Source: Rhizobiaceae bacterium | GTDB taxonomy: Bacteria; Pseudomonadota; Alphaproteobacteria; Rhizobiales; Rhizobiaceae | Assembly: GCA_029233925.1 (NCBI GenBank) | Contig: JARGOX010000016.1 | Location: 94,645 to 158,644, forward strand | Reading direction: 5' to 3' | DNA: 64,000 nucleotides | In this document: one piece after another, positions 26,038-34,853 of the stretch | Position numbering within the stretch: position 1 is the stretch's first letter | Layout of the letters: each line of letters begins with the position of its first letter | Position numbers and translations under genes: made by a program | Notes under the pieces: generated by a model | Databases searched by the model: none | Told to the model about the DNA's origin: nothing | What the model saw: only the letters and a program-made list of their open reading frames with translations

Positions 26038-26319
26038 TTACAGCACCTGACCGAGTTTCATGGCAACACCCATGTCACCCTCGACCTTCAGCTTGCCCTG
26101 CATGAAAGCACCTGTCGGGTCGAGTTCACCGGCAACGATCGATTCCAAATCCTCCAGACTGACACCAATCGTGCAATCGGCTTCCTTGTCCACTGTGCTG
26201 ACGGTCTGGTTGTCAATCACCAGCACGCCGTCATCACCGCAGTCAAATTTGACGACCTTGTCAAAGGAACCTGCAGCAACACGTTCTTTCATCGATTCCG
26301 CAATTTCAGCAACACTCAT
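26038..26319 (-). CDS. SCP2 sterol-carrier domain protein
   Basis: The product is 93 residues and consists only of an SCP2 domain: an N-terminal helix (IAESMKERVAAGSFDKVVKFDC), central strands (GVLVIDNQTVSTVDKEADCTIGVSLEDLESIVAGELDP) and the C-terminal motif GAFMQGKLKVEGDMGVAMKL. Such proteins bind lipids or acyl-CoA in a hydrophobic pocket. The ATG at 26319 has a GGAG site 7 bases upstream. It is the first gene of an SCP2-merR unit divergent from the acyl-CoA dehydrogenase gene. Confidence 0.88.
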   Translation of the reverse strand: MSVAEIAESMKERVAAGSFDKVVKFDCGDDGVLVIDNQTVSTVDKEADCTIGVSLEDLESIVAGELDPTGAFMQGKLKVEGDMGVAMKLGQVL

Positions 26320-26408
26320 GTCCATACTCCTTGGCTTCATTCAGATTATCCATCCGATATACGCATCGGTGAACCGGATCGCAACGTCTTTTCGCTTAGA
26401 TGAATCAA

Positions 26409-26424
26409 TTGACCTATACGTCAA
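26409..26424. promoter_or_regulatory. Putative MerR operator in the SCP2/acyl-CoA dehydrogenase divergon
   Basis: TTGACCTATACGTCAA is a 16-bp inverted repeat (arms TTGAC/GTCAA, one internal mismatch) in the 202-base divergent region. It lies about 98 bases from the acyl-CoA dehydrogenase start. LiuR-type MerR proteins bind similar ACGT-containing palindromes; the assignment is inferred. Confidence 0.5.
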
Positions 26425-26521
26425 ACAGTGAAATCATCTGTAATCAAGCCGTCAGGCTCCATGATTACAACGATAAACGACCAGTAGAATCGACCAACAC
26501 ACAATGGGACGGGAGGTCCGG

Positions 26522-27670
26522 ATGCACCTGAGCGATGAGCACCATCAATTGCGCAATACGCTGACAAAATTCATCGAAACCGAGATCAACCCCCATGTCG
26601 ATGAATGGGAAAAGGCCGAACAATTCCCAGCCCATGAGGTTTTCGGAAAATTGGGGGCTCTCGGATTGCTCGGTGTCAAATATGATCCGGACTACGGCGG
26701 ACTGGGCCTGGATTTTTCCTATTCGATGGTCATGGCCGAAGCGCTGGGCGCCATCAATTGTGGCGGCGTCCCTATGGCAATTGGTGTCCAGACGGACATG
26801 TGCACGCCGGCGCTCAACCGTTTCGGCACCCCCGAACTGAAGGAAGAATGGCTGGCGCCATCCATTGCCGGCGAACTGGTGGGATGTATCGGTGTTTCCG
26901 AGGCCGGCGGCGGTTCCGATGTCGCGGCGATCAAGACCCAGGCCAGGGTTGACGGAGACGACTATGTCATCAACGGCTCCAAGATGTGGATCACCAATGG
27001 ACTGCAGGCAGACTGGTGCTGCCTGCTGGCCAATACGGGCGAAGGCAAGGCGCACAAGAACAAGTCGCTGATCATTGTTCCTCTGGATTCCAAAGGCGTC
27101 GAGCGTCAGAAAATCAACAAGATCGGCATGCACTCCTCCGATACCGCACAGCTTTTTTTTGACGAGGTGCGGGTACCCCGCCGTTATCTCGTCGGTCAGG
27201 AAGGCCATGGATTTACCATGCAGATGCTGCAGTTTCAGGAGGAGCGCCTTTGGGTGGCAGCCTCAAGCCTGCTGTCCCTCGACCGCCTGATCGATCAGAC
27301 GATTGACTATACACGACAACGCCAGGCATTCGGACGCTCCATTCTGGACAATCAGGCCGTGCACTTCCGCTTGTCGGAACTGCGCACCGAGGTCGAAGCA
27401 CTGCGCGCACTCACCTGGCGCGCCATTGAAGATTACGTCGGCGGCAAGGACGCAACCCGACTGGCTTCCATGGCGAAACTGAAAAGCGGCAGGCTCTATC
27501 GCGAAGTGGCCGATTCCTGTCTTCAATATTGGGGCGGAATGGGCTTTACAGCCGAAAACCCGGTCAGCCGCGCCTATCGGGACGGACGATTGGGCTCTAT
27601 CGGCGGCGGCGCCGACGAAGTCATGCTCAACATTATCTGCAAACTCGAAGGCACATTCCCAGCGTCCTGA
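26522..27670 (+). CDS. Acyl-CoA dehydrogenase
   Basis: This FAD enzyme (382 residues) introduces a 2,3-double bond in an acyl-CoA. The three domains are visible: an N-terminal helical part (LRNTLTKFIETEINPHVDEWEKAEQFP), the beta domain with CIGVSEAGGGSDVAAIKT and MWITNGLQADWCCLLA (FAD and substrate contacts), and the C-terminal helical domain with RQAFGRSILDNQAVHFRLSEL and LQYWGGMGFTAENPVSRAYRDGRLGSIGGGADEVM. The catalytic Glu position cannot be fixed by eye. The start at 26522 has a GGGAGGT ribosome site. Divergent SCP2-merR genes suggest a local acyl-CoA catabolic unit. It ends one base before the convergent tetR gene. Confidence 0.92.
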   Translation: MHLSDEHHQLRNTLTKFIETEINPHVDEWEKAEQFPAHEVFGKLGALGLLGVKYDPDYGGLGLDFSYSMVMAEALGAINCGGVPMAIGVQTDMCTPALNRFGTPELKEEWLAPSIAGELVGCIGVSEAGGGSDVAAIKTQARVDGDDYVINGSKMWITNGLQADWCCLLANTGEGKAHKNKSLIIVPLDSKGVERQKINKIGMHSSDTAQLFFDEVRVPRRYLVGQEGHGFTMQMLQFQEERLWVAASSLLSLDRLIDQTIDYTRQRQAFGRSILDNQAVHFRLSELRTEVEALRALTWRAIEDYVGGKDATRLASMAKLKSGRLYREVADSCLQYWGGMGFTAENPVSRAYRDGRLGSIGGGADEVMLNIICKLEGTFPAS

Positions 27671-27671
27671 A

Positions 27672-28310
27672 TCACGGGTTCTTCAGGTAGCTGTCGATCA
27701 TTTTGACGAGTTCATTGAACAGCACTTCGGGGTCCTCGTCTTCATCGGTCTGCATGAGATCAAAAACGGTAGTGATCGTCTCGACAACAATGCGACCGCG
27801 TATGCTCTGGTCGCCTTTGTAATCGGGTTCAAGCCGTTCCAATATGGGAACAAATTGCCGGGACGCAGCTTGTATGGTCTTTTGATTGAGATCCCAAAGT
27901 GTTGGCGAGGCATGCAATGCCTTGCGCAGGGCTGCGGAGCCCCGCTGGTTCATTCGGTTTTTGGCCAGATCACCGAGTGATTCAACGAAAATGTCGACCC
28001 AATGCCTCGGGTCTTGAGACATCTTCTGATAATATTCTATCTGGCTTTCGTATATGACGCCGAACTGCCGCTCATAGAGTTCAGCCAGCACTTGGTGCTT
28101 GTTTGGAAAATAACTGTATGCCGCAGCAACGTTGATGCCGGCCTTGTCGGCGATCTTCTGCATCGTCAGCCCGACAAATCCGCCTTCTTCAAGAAGGTCG
28201 ATCGTCGCTTCCAGAATCGAGCGCACAGTCTCTTTGGAACGCTGTTGTTGCGGCAATCGGCGCCCCGGCACAGCCAATGGATCCACAATGTTTTTCTGCT
28301 TGCCCGTCAT
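27672..28310 (-). CDS. TetR-family regulator A (paralogue of regulator B)
   Basis: The 212-residue product has the TetR helix-turn-helix at about 30-65 (SILEATIDLLEEGGFVGLTMQKIADKAGINVAAAYSYFPNKHQVLAEL) and a helical ligand domain. It matches the neighbouring regulator B strongly: both have VPGRRLP, RSKETVR, LTMQKIA, AGINVAA and YSYFPNKHQV. The alignment places the start at the ATG of 28310 (MTGKQKN); the frame is open further to a TTG at 28397. It ends next to the convergent acyl-CoA dehydrogenase gene and lies 130 bases downstream of regulator B. Confidence 0.88.
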   Translation of the reverse strand: MTGKQKNIVDPLAVPGRRLPQQQRSKETVRSILEATIDLLEEGGFVGLTMQKIADKAGINVAAAYSYFPNKHQVLAELYERQFGVIYESQIEYYQKMSQDPRHWVDIFVESLGDLAKNRMNQRGSAALRKALHASPTLWDLNQKTIQAASRQFVPILERLEPDYKGDQSIRGRIVVETITTVFDLMQTDEDEDPEVLFNELVKMIDSYLKNP

Positions 28311-28440
28311 CCGTTCAGGTCCATCTATTGCGTTTTGCACCCGACTGCGATCCTGAGACACCAGATCATTTGGTTGGGGCGGGCTTTTCTTCTGCAATCC
28401 ATTTCCCGGCCAAAAGCGCCATCCTCGACAGTGACGAAGT

Positions 28441-29082
28441 TCAACAGCTTTTCAGATAATTGCGAACCAATTTGACCAATTCATCAAGCATTTTTCCGGC
28501 ATCAACGTCTTTCTCGGTTTGCGACAGTTCAAGAACCGTCGAAATGACCGATGCCAGCACTTTGGCGCGCACTTTGTTGCCTTTCGCATAGCCCGGATCC
28601 ACCTTGTCCAGAAAATCCATCATCCGCTGCTCCACCCGTTCATGGTTCTTTCGATGGAGTTCCCAAAGAGGAGGCGATGCATACATCGCACGGGTCAGGG
28701 CAGCATTGCCACGCTGTTCATCCAGCATTCTGGCGAGGCCACGGAGAGATTCAGCATAGGCGTCAGCCCAATCCGCATCCTTTTGAAGGATCCCTTCATA
28801 GTCTTGATTGCGAATAACATAGCGTTCCTGAACCAGCCGATTGTTCAGTTCAGAAACCACCTGATGTTTGTTGGGGAAATAGCTGTAGACTGCGGCCACG
28901 TTGATGCCCGCAGTCTCGGCAATCTTCTGCATTGTCAGACTGGCGAAACCTTCAACCTCGATCAGATCGATTGTCGCTTCCATAATGAGGCGAACTGTCT
29001 CTTTTGAACGGCGTTGTTTTGGCAAGCGGCGACCAGGGACCAACATCGGGTTGGTTTGTCTCTCCTGATTGCTTGCCATCAA
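28441..29082 (-). CDS. TetR-family regulator B (paralogue of regulator A)
   Basis: The product (213 residues) begins MMASNQERQTNPMLVPGRRLPKQRRSKETV and has the same helix-turn-helix as regulator A (IMEATIDLIEVEGFASLTMQKIAETAGINVAAVYSYFPNKHQVVSEL). The ligand domains differ more than the DNA-binding parts, suggesting two regulators sharing related operators but sensing different molecules. A second ATG at 29079 is equally possible as start. It faces a 500-base region before coxC that holds AT-rich inverted repeats. Confidence 0.88.
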   Translation of the reverse strand: MMASNQERQTNPMLVPGRRLPKQRRSKETVRLIMEATIDLIEVEGFASLTMQKIAETAGINVAAVYSYFPNKHQVVSELNNRLVQERYVIRNQDYEGILQKDADWADAYAESLRGLARMLDEQRGNAALTRAMYASPPLWELHRKNHERVEQRMMDFLDKVDPGYAKGNKVRAKVLASVISTVLELSQTEKDVDAGKMLDELVKLVRNYLKSC

Positions 29083-29584
29083 TTCGCACCTGTTTAATAT
29101 ATCGCATATTAGCAGCGCCGAATATGCAATGGCAACGTAAAAATGAATTGTTTATTTTCGCATATCCACAAAAAGGCCATGCATCAAAATCAGCCACGCC
29201 ACAATGCGATCCTCTTCAAACGGTCAAGACAGGCCCCATCGCACTTCAAACAACCCAATATTATTCAATCTGCCTCTGGTGCATGTGACTGGGACCCAGT
29301 GGAGTCAGCACCCGGCAAACGGCAAAGCGAGAGAACCAAAGGCGTGTTTTATCACGGTTGCTCAAGGGGCATACTTGTTGATAGTCTCACTTTCGAGGAA
29401 TTCTAAATCCAGGCTGGCAGGCGCAGCTCACACCATGTGAGAAACCGGCTGCTATGGAGATGCAAAACAACGGCAGAGCCCGGACGGCACGGACAGTGAA
29501 CCCTCCAGAAAAGACAGGGAAAATTTGGCCGGCAAACGGCCGATATCATTTGCAGGTTTAAAACGGGAAGACTGAAGTTCAACA
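29083..29584. other. 502-base intergenic region before coxC
   Basis: No convincing gene is seen here. It contains the AT-rich inverted repeats at 29095-29127 near the tetR side and a 15-bp palindrome CTCACACCATGTGAG (29427-29441) about 145 bases before coxC. The remainder shows no promoter I would defend. Confidence 0.6.
29095..29127. promoter_or_regulatory. AT-rich inverted repeats, candidate TetR operator
   Basis: TAATAT-N5-ATATTA spans 29095-29111, and GCATATT (29104-29110) also pairs with AATATGC (29121-29127). These overlapping repeats lie 13-45 bases upstream of tetR B, a usual place for autoregulation. The binder is inferred. Confidence 0.45.
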
Positions 29585-30751
29585 ATGGCAGCAGTATTCT
29601 ATTTCCCTTTTCTCGTCAGCGCATCGGTACTCGTCGCCATAATGGCGGCCTTTACCTGCCTGCGACTGACCAACGGATTGCGCAAACTGCCGGTCTCGCG
29701 CCGCAAGGTGCGCATCGCGCAAGCATCTCTGGCGCTCGGCGGTGGCATCTGGTCCATGCACTTTATTGGAATGCTCGCCGTCAAACTGCCCTTTGTCGTC
29801 ACCTACAGCCCCCTGCTCACGCTCAGTTCTGCCCTGATCGCAATTCTGATTACCGGTGTCGGCCTGTTGCTGCTGCATTTTGGTCAACGCACGAATCTGC
29901 GGATCCTGATCTCCGGATCCTTCATGGGCGTCGGCATTGCTTCCATGCACTATACCGGAATGGCTGCCATATCGGCCAATTGCATTGTCAGCTACAGGCC
30001 CATGGGCATTGTGCTGGCAATAGCCATATCAATCGCCGCATCGACCTTTGCCATGTGGCTGGCCTATTCCAGCCGGTCGTTGGTGCGCACTGCAATCGGT
30101 GCCGTGGTTCTCGGCTTTTCCATATCGGCCATGCACTATGTGGCCATGTTCAATACGAATTTTCTGCAGGATTCCACATTTGTCGCCAGCCCCGTTTCGG
30201 CCCTTGACCCGCAGATATTGGCCATTTCCGTCAGCCTCAGCGCCTTTGTGATCTGTGGTCTTTTTCTGCTGCTTGCAGTACCCATGGAAGAAACTGCTGT
30301 GGCATCACAGGCCCCAATGGCGGATGCACCTGAGATCACAGAGCCCGTCACCATGCAGAACCCAACACCCAAGGCGCCCGGTCTGGCGCTCAGCCGGGCG
30401 AGCAACCAGGCTCCCCGTGCCAAGGACGCCATTCCCTATGAGAAAGAGGGTACAGTCCGCTTCATGAACACAGATCGCATTCTGGCCATCGAAAGCGATG
30501 GCCATTACACCAAGATCCGCACCGGCGAGGATGCGCTTTTCTGCCCCTGGTCCATGTCAAAGGTGGAAAAAAGCCAGCTTGCCAACCGTTTCCTGAAAAC
30601 CCATCGCCGTTTTCTGGTCAATCCCTTGCATATCAACGGATTGAAGAAAGTCGGTGACCAGCTCTATTGTTATCTCGGCAAGGCATCCGAGCTGGAAGTT
30701 CCGGTCAGCCGTTCACGCGCCAAAGACCTGCGCAATCTGCTGGGAATTTGA
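29585..30751 (+). CDS. coxC: CoxC-like membrane sensor: MHYT domain plus LytTR DNA-binding domain
   Basis: The 388-residue product has about seven hydrophobic segments in residues 1-255, with three MHYT-type motifs (WSMHFIGM around 57-63, ASMHYTGM around 120-126, SAMHYVAM around 182-188). Their Met/His pairs are proposed in the family to hold copper and sense O2, CO or NO. A linker of about 45 residues follows, then a C-terminal LytTR domain (about 290-388: VRFMNTDRILAIESDGHYTKI, then FLKTHRRFLVNPLHI). The same MHYT-LytTR layout is known for CoxC and CoxH beside coxMSL in Oligotropha carboxidovorans. It sits 202 bases before coxM, whose upstream DNA has LytTR-style direct repeats. A direct membrane-bound transcription factor is the simplest reading. 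Confidence 0.85.
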   Translation: MAAVFYFPFLVSASVLVAIMAAFTCLRLTNGLRKLPVSRRKVRIAQASLALGGGIWSMHFIGMLAVKLPFVVTYSPLLTLSSALIAILITGVGLLLLHFGQRTNLRILISGSFMGVGIASMHYTGMAAISANCIVSYRPMGIVLAIAISIAASTFAMWLAYSSRSLVRTAIGAVVLGFSISAMHYVAMFNTNFLQDSTFVASPVSALDPQILAISVSLSAFVICGLFLLLAVPMEETAVASQAPMADAPEITEPVTMQNPTPKAPGLALSRASNQAPRAKDAIPYEKEGTVRFMNTDRILAIESDGHYTKIRTGEDALFCPWSMSKVEKSQLANRFLKTHRRFLVNPLHINGLKKVGDQLYCYLGKASELEVPVSRSRAKDLRNLLGI

Positions 30752-30830
30752 GACCCATTGCGAATCTGGTGGCGGTTTGCCGTGTCTGAGACACCGAAAA
30801 ACCGAAAGATTGCGCTTTTTCATGCGCCTG

Positions 30831-30890
30831 CCATTCGTGCAAAATACGGACCGTCCGTGCAAAAAACCGGACTTTGGTGAACCGTGGTTT
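30831..30890 (+). promoter_or_regulatory. Three 20-bp-period direct repeats upstream of coxM
   Basis: TTCGTG, TCCGTG and TTGGTG start at 30834, 30854 and 30874, exactly 20 bp apart. The first two are followed by CAAAA and their 20-bp units agree at 15 of 20 positions. LytTR domains bind direct repeats about two helical turns apart, and the CO regulator RcoM is reported to use TTNNNG repeats. Binding by the CoxC-like protein is inferred. The array ends 64 bases before the coxM start. Confidence 0.6.
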
Positions 30891-30953
30891 TTCTTTCACG
30901 GTAACAACAGCGCACACTTGCCTCCAACCGCGATCAGGTCTGGGAGGAACTTC

Positions 30954-31817
30954 ATGATACCGGGTTCATTTGACTACCATCGGCCATCAACAATTGATGA
31001 GGCCATTGGTCTGCTGGCAAGCCATGTCGGCGACGCCCTCATACTCGCAGGCGGCCACAGCCTGATACCGATGATGAAACTGCGCATGGCAACGCCGGAA
31101 CATCTCATCGATATCCAGGACATCTACGACCTGTCCGCCATATCCATCGGCGCAAATCAAATCGACATCGGTGCCACCGTCACCCAGGCGCAATTGATCC
31201 ATTCCGAGGAACTGGCTGACTGCTGCCCGATCCTGCGTGAAACATCCCTGCAGATTGCCGATCCGCAAATTCGCAATCTCGGCACGATTGGCGGCAATGT
31301 CGCCAATGGCGACCCGGGCAATGACATGCCGGCGATCATGCAATTGCTGGACGCCGACTATGTGCTTCAGGGGCCTGACGGAACACGTACGGTCAAGGCC
31401 CGCGCCTATTATGAGGCTGCCTATTTTACCGCCCGCAGTGAAAACGAAATATTGACGTCCATTCGTTTTACCAAACCGGCAGCCGGACATGGCTCCAGCT
31501 ACCACAAGCAGAAGCGCAAGATCGGTGACTACGCCACGGCGGCGGCCGCTGTCATGCTGGAGGTTTCGAACGGCTCCTGCACCAGTGCATCCATCGCAAT
31601 GACCAATCTGGCCGACACACCGCTCTGGGCTGAAGCCGCCGCCAATGCATTGATCGGCAGCGCTCTGGATGCGGACGCCATCGCGGCGGCTGTTGCGGCT
31701 GCGCGCGCCATCACCAATCCCGCATCGGACGGACGCGGACCGGCGGAATATCGCACCCATCTTGCCGGCATCATGGTCAAACGGGCGATCGAAACCGCCC
31801 ATGCACGCGCCGGCTAG
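30954..31817 (+). CDS. coxM: CO dehydrogenase medium (FAD) subunit CoxM
   Basis: CoxM carries FAD and passes electrons from the Fe-S subunit to the respiratory chain. The 287-residue product has the two FAD motifs at the same numbers as the Oligotropha enzyme: AGGHS at 32-36 and TIGGN at 111-115 (followed by VANGDPGND). A GGGAGG ribosome site precedes the ATG at 30954; the frame is open about 100 codons further upstream through noncoding-like DNA. It is the first structural gene in M-S-L order, which is the form I arrangement. Confidence 0.95.
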   Translation: MIPGSFDYHRPSTIDEAIGLLASHVGDALILAGGHSLIPMMKLRMATPEHLIDIQDIYDLSAISIGANQIDIGATVTQAQLIHSEELADCCPILRETSLQIADPQIRNLGTIGGNVANGDPGNDMPAIMQLLDADYVLQGPDGTRTVKARAYYEAAYFTARSENEILTSIRFTKPAAGHGSSYHKQKRKIGDYATAAAAVMLEVSNGSCTSASIAMTNLADTPLWAEAAANALIGSALDADAIAAAVAAARAITNPASDGRGPAEYRTHLAGIMVKRAIETAHARAG

Positions 31818-31871
31818 GTCCAGCGCATCAATGCTCAGAGCCATCCGTGTTCATATATTTCGGAGAATTCC

Positions 31872-32363
31872 ATGTCCAAGACACATGTTAAAATGACCAT
31901 CAACGGCGATGAAGTGGAGGCCCTGGCCGAACCGCGCACGCTGCTCATTCATTTCCTGCGCGAGGAACTAGGTCTGACCGGTCCGCATATTGGCTGCGAC
32001 ACCAGCCATTGCGGTGCCTGCACGATTGATCTTGACGGCAAATCGGTCAAATCCTGCACGATCTTTGTCGCTCAGGCGCAAAATGCAGAGATCACCACCA
32101 TCGAAGGCATCGCCCATCCGGATGGGACATTGCACGCACTGCAGGAGGCTTTCCGCCAACATCATGGATTGCAATGCGGTTTCTGCACGCCGGGCATGAT
32201 CACGCGGGCCTACAGGCTTTTGCAGGAGAATCCCAATCCCACCGAGGAAGAAATTCGCTACGGCATCAGTGGCAACCTGTGCCGCTGCACCGGCTACCAG
32301 AATATCGTCAAGGCCATCCAGGTCGCAGCCGAAGAACTTTCGGTCAAGGAGGCAGCACAATGA
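31872..32363 (+). CDS. coxS: CO dehydrogenase small (2Fe-2S) subunit CoxS
   Basis: The 163-residue product binds two [2Fe-2S] clusters. The N-terminal ferredoxin-like set is Cys42, 47, 50 and 62 ([10 protein letters not shown]...SC); the helical-domain set is Cys102, 105, 137 and 139 (QCGFC...NLCRC). All eight fall at the positions known for Oligotropha CoxS. The last codon and stop overlap the coxL start in ATGA, giving translational coupling. It relays electrons from the Mo-Cu site in CoxL to FAD in CoxM. Confidence 0.96.
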   Translation: MSKTHVKMTINGDEVEALAEPRTLLIHFLREELGLTGPHIGCDTSHCGACTIDLDGKSVKSCTIFVAQAQNAEITTIEGIAHPDGTLHALQEAFRQHHGLQCGFCTPGMITRAYRLLQENPNPTEEEIRYGISGNLCRCTGYQNIVKAIQVAAEELSVKEAAQ

Positions 32364-34783
32364 ATGTTCAATCCCCACCCACCGACAAGCAACGCATCGA
32401 AAAATTGCAGGGCCTGGGTTCTTCCCGCAAACGGGTAGAAGACGCCCGCTTCACCCAGGGCAAAGGCAATTATGTCGACGATATCAAACTGCCCGGCATG
32501 CTGTTTGGCGATTTCGTGCGCTCGCCCTATGGCCATGCGCGCATCAAATCCATCAACAAGGATGCCGCGCTGGCAATGCCGGGTGTCGTCGCGGTGCTGA
32601 CCGCCGAGGACCTCAAACCCCTGAACCTGCATTACATGCCAACGCTGGCAGGCGATGTTCAGGCCGTTCTGGCGGATGAAAAAGTGCTTTTCCAGGCGCA
32701 GGAAGTGGCCTTTGTGGTTGCCAAGGACCGCTATATTGCCGCGGATGCCTGCGAGTTGGTCGAAGTCGAATATGAAGAGCTTCCCGCACTGGTGGATGCC
32801 TTCAAGGCCATGGACGCCGATGCGCCGCTGCTGCGCGAAGACATCAAGGACAAGATGGAAGGCGCCCACGGCGCGCGCGCCCATTACAATCACATATTCC
32901 ATTGGGACTGCGGCGACGAGGAAGGCGCCAACAAGGCGCTGGCCGATGCCGATGTCACCGTTGAGGAAATGATCACCTACCAGCGTGTGCACCCCTGCCC
33001 GCTGGAAACCTGTGGCTGCGTTGCCTCGATGGACAAGATCAATGGCAAGCTGACCCTTTGGGGCACGTTCCAGGCGCCGCATGCGGTGCGCACCGTGGCC
33101 TCGCTGATCACCAATATTCCGGAACACAAGATCCGCGTCGTTTCACCCGATATCGGTGGTGGCTTCGGCAACAAGGTGGGCGTCTATCCCGGCTATATCT
33201 GCTCGGCCGTCGCCTCCATCGTCACCGGCGTTCCGATCAAATGGGTTGAAGACCGCATGGAGAACCTGTCCGCAACGGCCTTTGCCCGCGACTATCACAT
33301 GACCGGCAAACTGGCGGCGACAAAGGATGGCGTGATCACCGGGTTGCATTGCCACGTTCTGGCGGACCACGGGGCATTTGACGCCTGCGCCGACCCGACC
33401 AAATTTCCCGCCGGCTTTTTCAATATCTGCACCGGCTCCTACGATATTCCGGTCGCCTATTGCGGCGTCGATGGCGTCTACACCAACAAGGCGCCGGGCG
33501 GCGTCGCCTATCGCTGCTCCTTCCGGGTGACGGAAGCGGCCTACATGATCGAGCGGATGGTCGATATTCTGGCCCGCAAACTCGACATGGATCCGGCCGA
33601 ACTGAGGATGAAAAACTTCATCAAGAAGGAACAGTTTCCCTACACCTCCGCCCTGGGCTGGGAATATGACAGCGGCGACTATCACACAGCACTCGAAAAG
33701 GGCATGGAGAGTGTTTCCTACAAGGCCCTGCGCGCAGAACAGGTGGACAACCGCGCCGCCTTTGAACGCGGCGAGACCCGCAAGCTGATGGGCATCGGCG
33801 TTGCCTTTTTCACCGAGATCGTCGGGGCGGGCCCCGTCAAGAACTGTGACATTCTCGGCCTTGGCATGTTTGACAGCTGCGAGATCCGCATCCACCCGAC
33901 CGGCTCGGCCATTGCCCGGCTTGGCACCATCAGCCAGGGTCAGGGACACGCCACGACTTTCGCCCAGATTCTGGCGACTGAAATCGGCATTCCCGCCGAA
34001 GACATCACCCTGGAAGAGGGTGACACGGACACAGCACCCTACGGTCTTGGCACCTATGGCTCACGCTCGACCCCGGTTGCCGGCGCTGCAACGGCCATGG
34101 CGGGACGCAAAATCCGCGCCAAGGCACAGATGATCGCCGCCTATCTTCTGGAAGTCCACGAGGGTGACCTGGAATGGGACATCGATCGCTTTCAGGTCAA
34201 GGGAAATCCGGAGGCCCACAAGACCATGAAGGAAATTGCCTTTGCCTCCTACAATCAAGCCATTCCGGGACTGGAACCAGGACTTGAAGCGGTCTCCTAT
34301 TACGACCCGCCCAACATGACCTACCCGTTCGGTGCCTATATCTGCGTGGTCGACATCGACGTCGACACCGGCGTGACCGATATCCGCAGTTTCTACGCGC
34401 TGGATGATTGCGGCACACGCATCAATCCGATGATCATCGAGGGCCAGGTGCATGGCGGATTGACCGAGGCGCTGGCGATCGCCATGGGTCAGGAGATTTC
34501 CTATGATGAAATCGGCAATATCAAAGGTGGCAGCCTGATGGATTTCTACCTGCCGACAGCCGTTGAAACCCCCATGTGGACGACTGACTTTACCACGACG
34601 CCAAGTCCTCACCATCCCATCGGCGCCAAGGGTGTCGGCGAAAGCCCCAATGTCGGTGGTGTCCCGGCCTTTTCAAATGCCGTTCATGATGCCTTTGCCC
34701 ACAAGGGCCTGACCCATACGCAAATGCCGCATGATCATTGGCGGGTCTGGAAAACTGCACAGAAACTCGGCCTGACCGACTAG
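32360..34783 (+). CDS. coxL: CO dehydrogenase large (Mo-Cu) subunit CoxL, form I
   Basis: CoxL oxidises CO with water to CO2 at a Mo-Cu centre. The 807-residue product (Oligotropha CoxL is 809) has AYRCSFR at 383-389, the AYXCSFR motif that marks form I enzymes, with Cys386 as the copper ligand. The conserved active-site Glu761 lies in GAKGVGESP; both residues are offset by exactly two from the Oligotropha numbers. Form II enzymes have AYRGAGR there, so this is the genuine high-activity type by current criteria. The start at 32360 overlaps the coxS stop. Maturation is expected to need the adjacent coxDEF genes, and the molybdopterin-cytosine cofactor ties it to molybdate uptake. Confidence 0.96.
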   Translation: MNVQSPPTDKQRIEKLQGLGSSRKRVEDARFTQGKGNYVDDIKLPGMLFGDFVRSPYGHARIKSINKDAALAMPGVVAVLTAEDLKPLNLHYMPTLAGDVQAVLADEKVLFQAQEVAFVVAKDRYIAADACELVEVEYEELPALVDAFKAMDADAPLLREDIKDKMEGAHGARAHYNHIFHWDCGDEEGANKALADADVTVEEMITYQRVHPCPLETCGCVASMDKINGKLTLWGTFQAPHAVRTVASLITNIPEHKIRVVSPDIGGGFGNKVGVYPGYICSAVASIVTGVPIKWVEDRMENLSATAFARDYHMTGKLAATKDGVITGLHCHVLADHGAFDACADPTKFPAGFFNICTGSYDIPVAYCGVDGVYTNKAPGGVAYRCSFRVTEAAYMIERMVDILARKLDMDPAELRMKNFIKKEQFPYTSALGWEYDSGDYHTALEKGMESVSYKALRAEQVDNRAAFERGETRKLMGIGVAFFTEIVGAGPVKNCDILGLGMFDSCEIRIHPTGSAIARLGTISQGQGHATTFAQILATEIGIPAEDITLEEGDTDTAPYGLGTYGSRSTPVAGAATAMAGRKIRAKAQMIAAYLLEVHEGDLEWDIDRFQVKGNPEAHKTMKEIAFASYNQAIPGLEPGLEAVSYYDPPNMTYPFGAYICVVDIDVDTGVTDIRSFYALDDCGTRINPMIIEGQVHGGLTEALAIAMGQEISYDEIGNIKGGSLMDFYLPTAVETPMWTTDFTTTPSPHHPIGAKGVGESPNVGGVPAFSNAVHDAFAHKGLTHTQMPHDHWRVWKTAQKLGLTD

Positions 34784-34797
34784 ATCCCTCTCCGCGT

Positions 34798-34819
34798 CGC
34801 CGCCGATTTTCTGGCGGCG
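34798..34819 (+). terminator. GC-rich hairpin between coxL and coxD
   Basis: CGCCGCC pairs with GGCGGCG around an 8-base loop containing TTTT, and the stem may extend past a bulge. It lies 14 bases after the coxL stop. It has no T-run and may dampen or stabilise readthrough so that structural subunits exceed the maturation proteins; that is inferred. Confidence 0.45.
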
Positions 34820-34853
34820 CGGACCCTCCTGTCTTCATACGCGTGAGCCGTTC

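Noticed and set aside
30654..30953. In-frame upstream extension of coxM
   Set aside because: It overlaps coxC, has no family similarity, and would put the AGGHS motif 100 residues away from its conserved position.
32360..34783. Xanthine dehydrogenase or form II CODH-like enzyme
   Set aside because: The AYRCSFR motif and M-S-L gene order are specific to form I CO dehydrogenase; form II would show AYRGAGR and S-L-M order.
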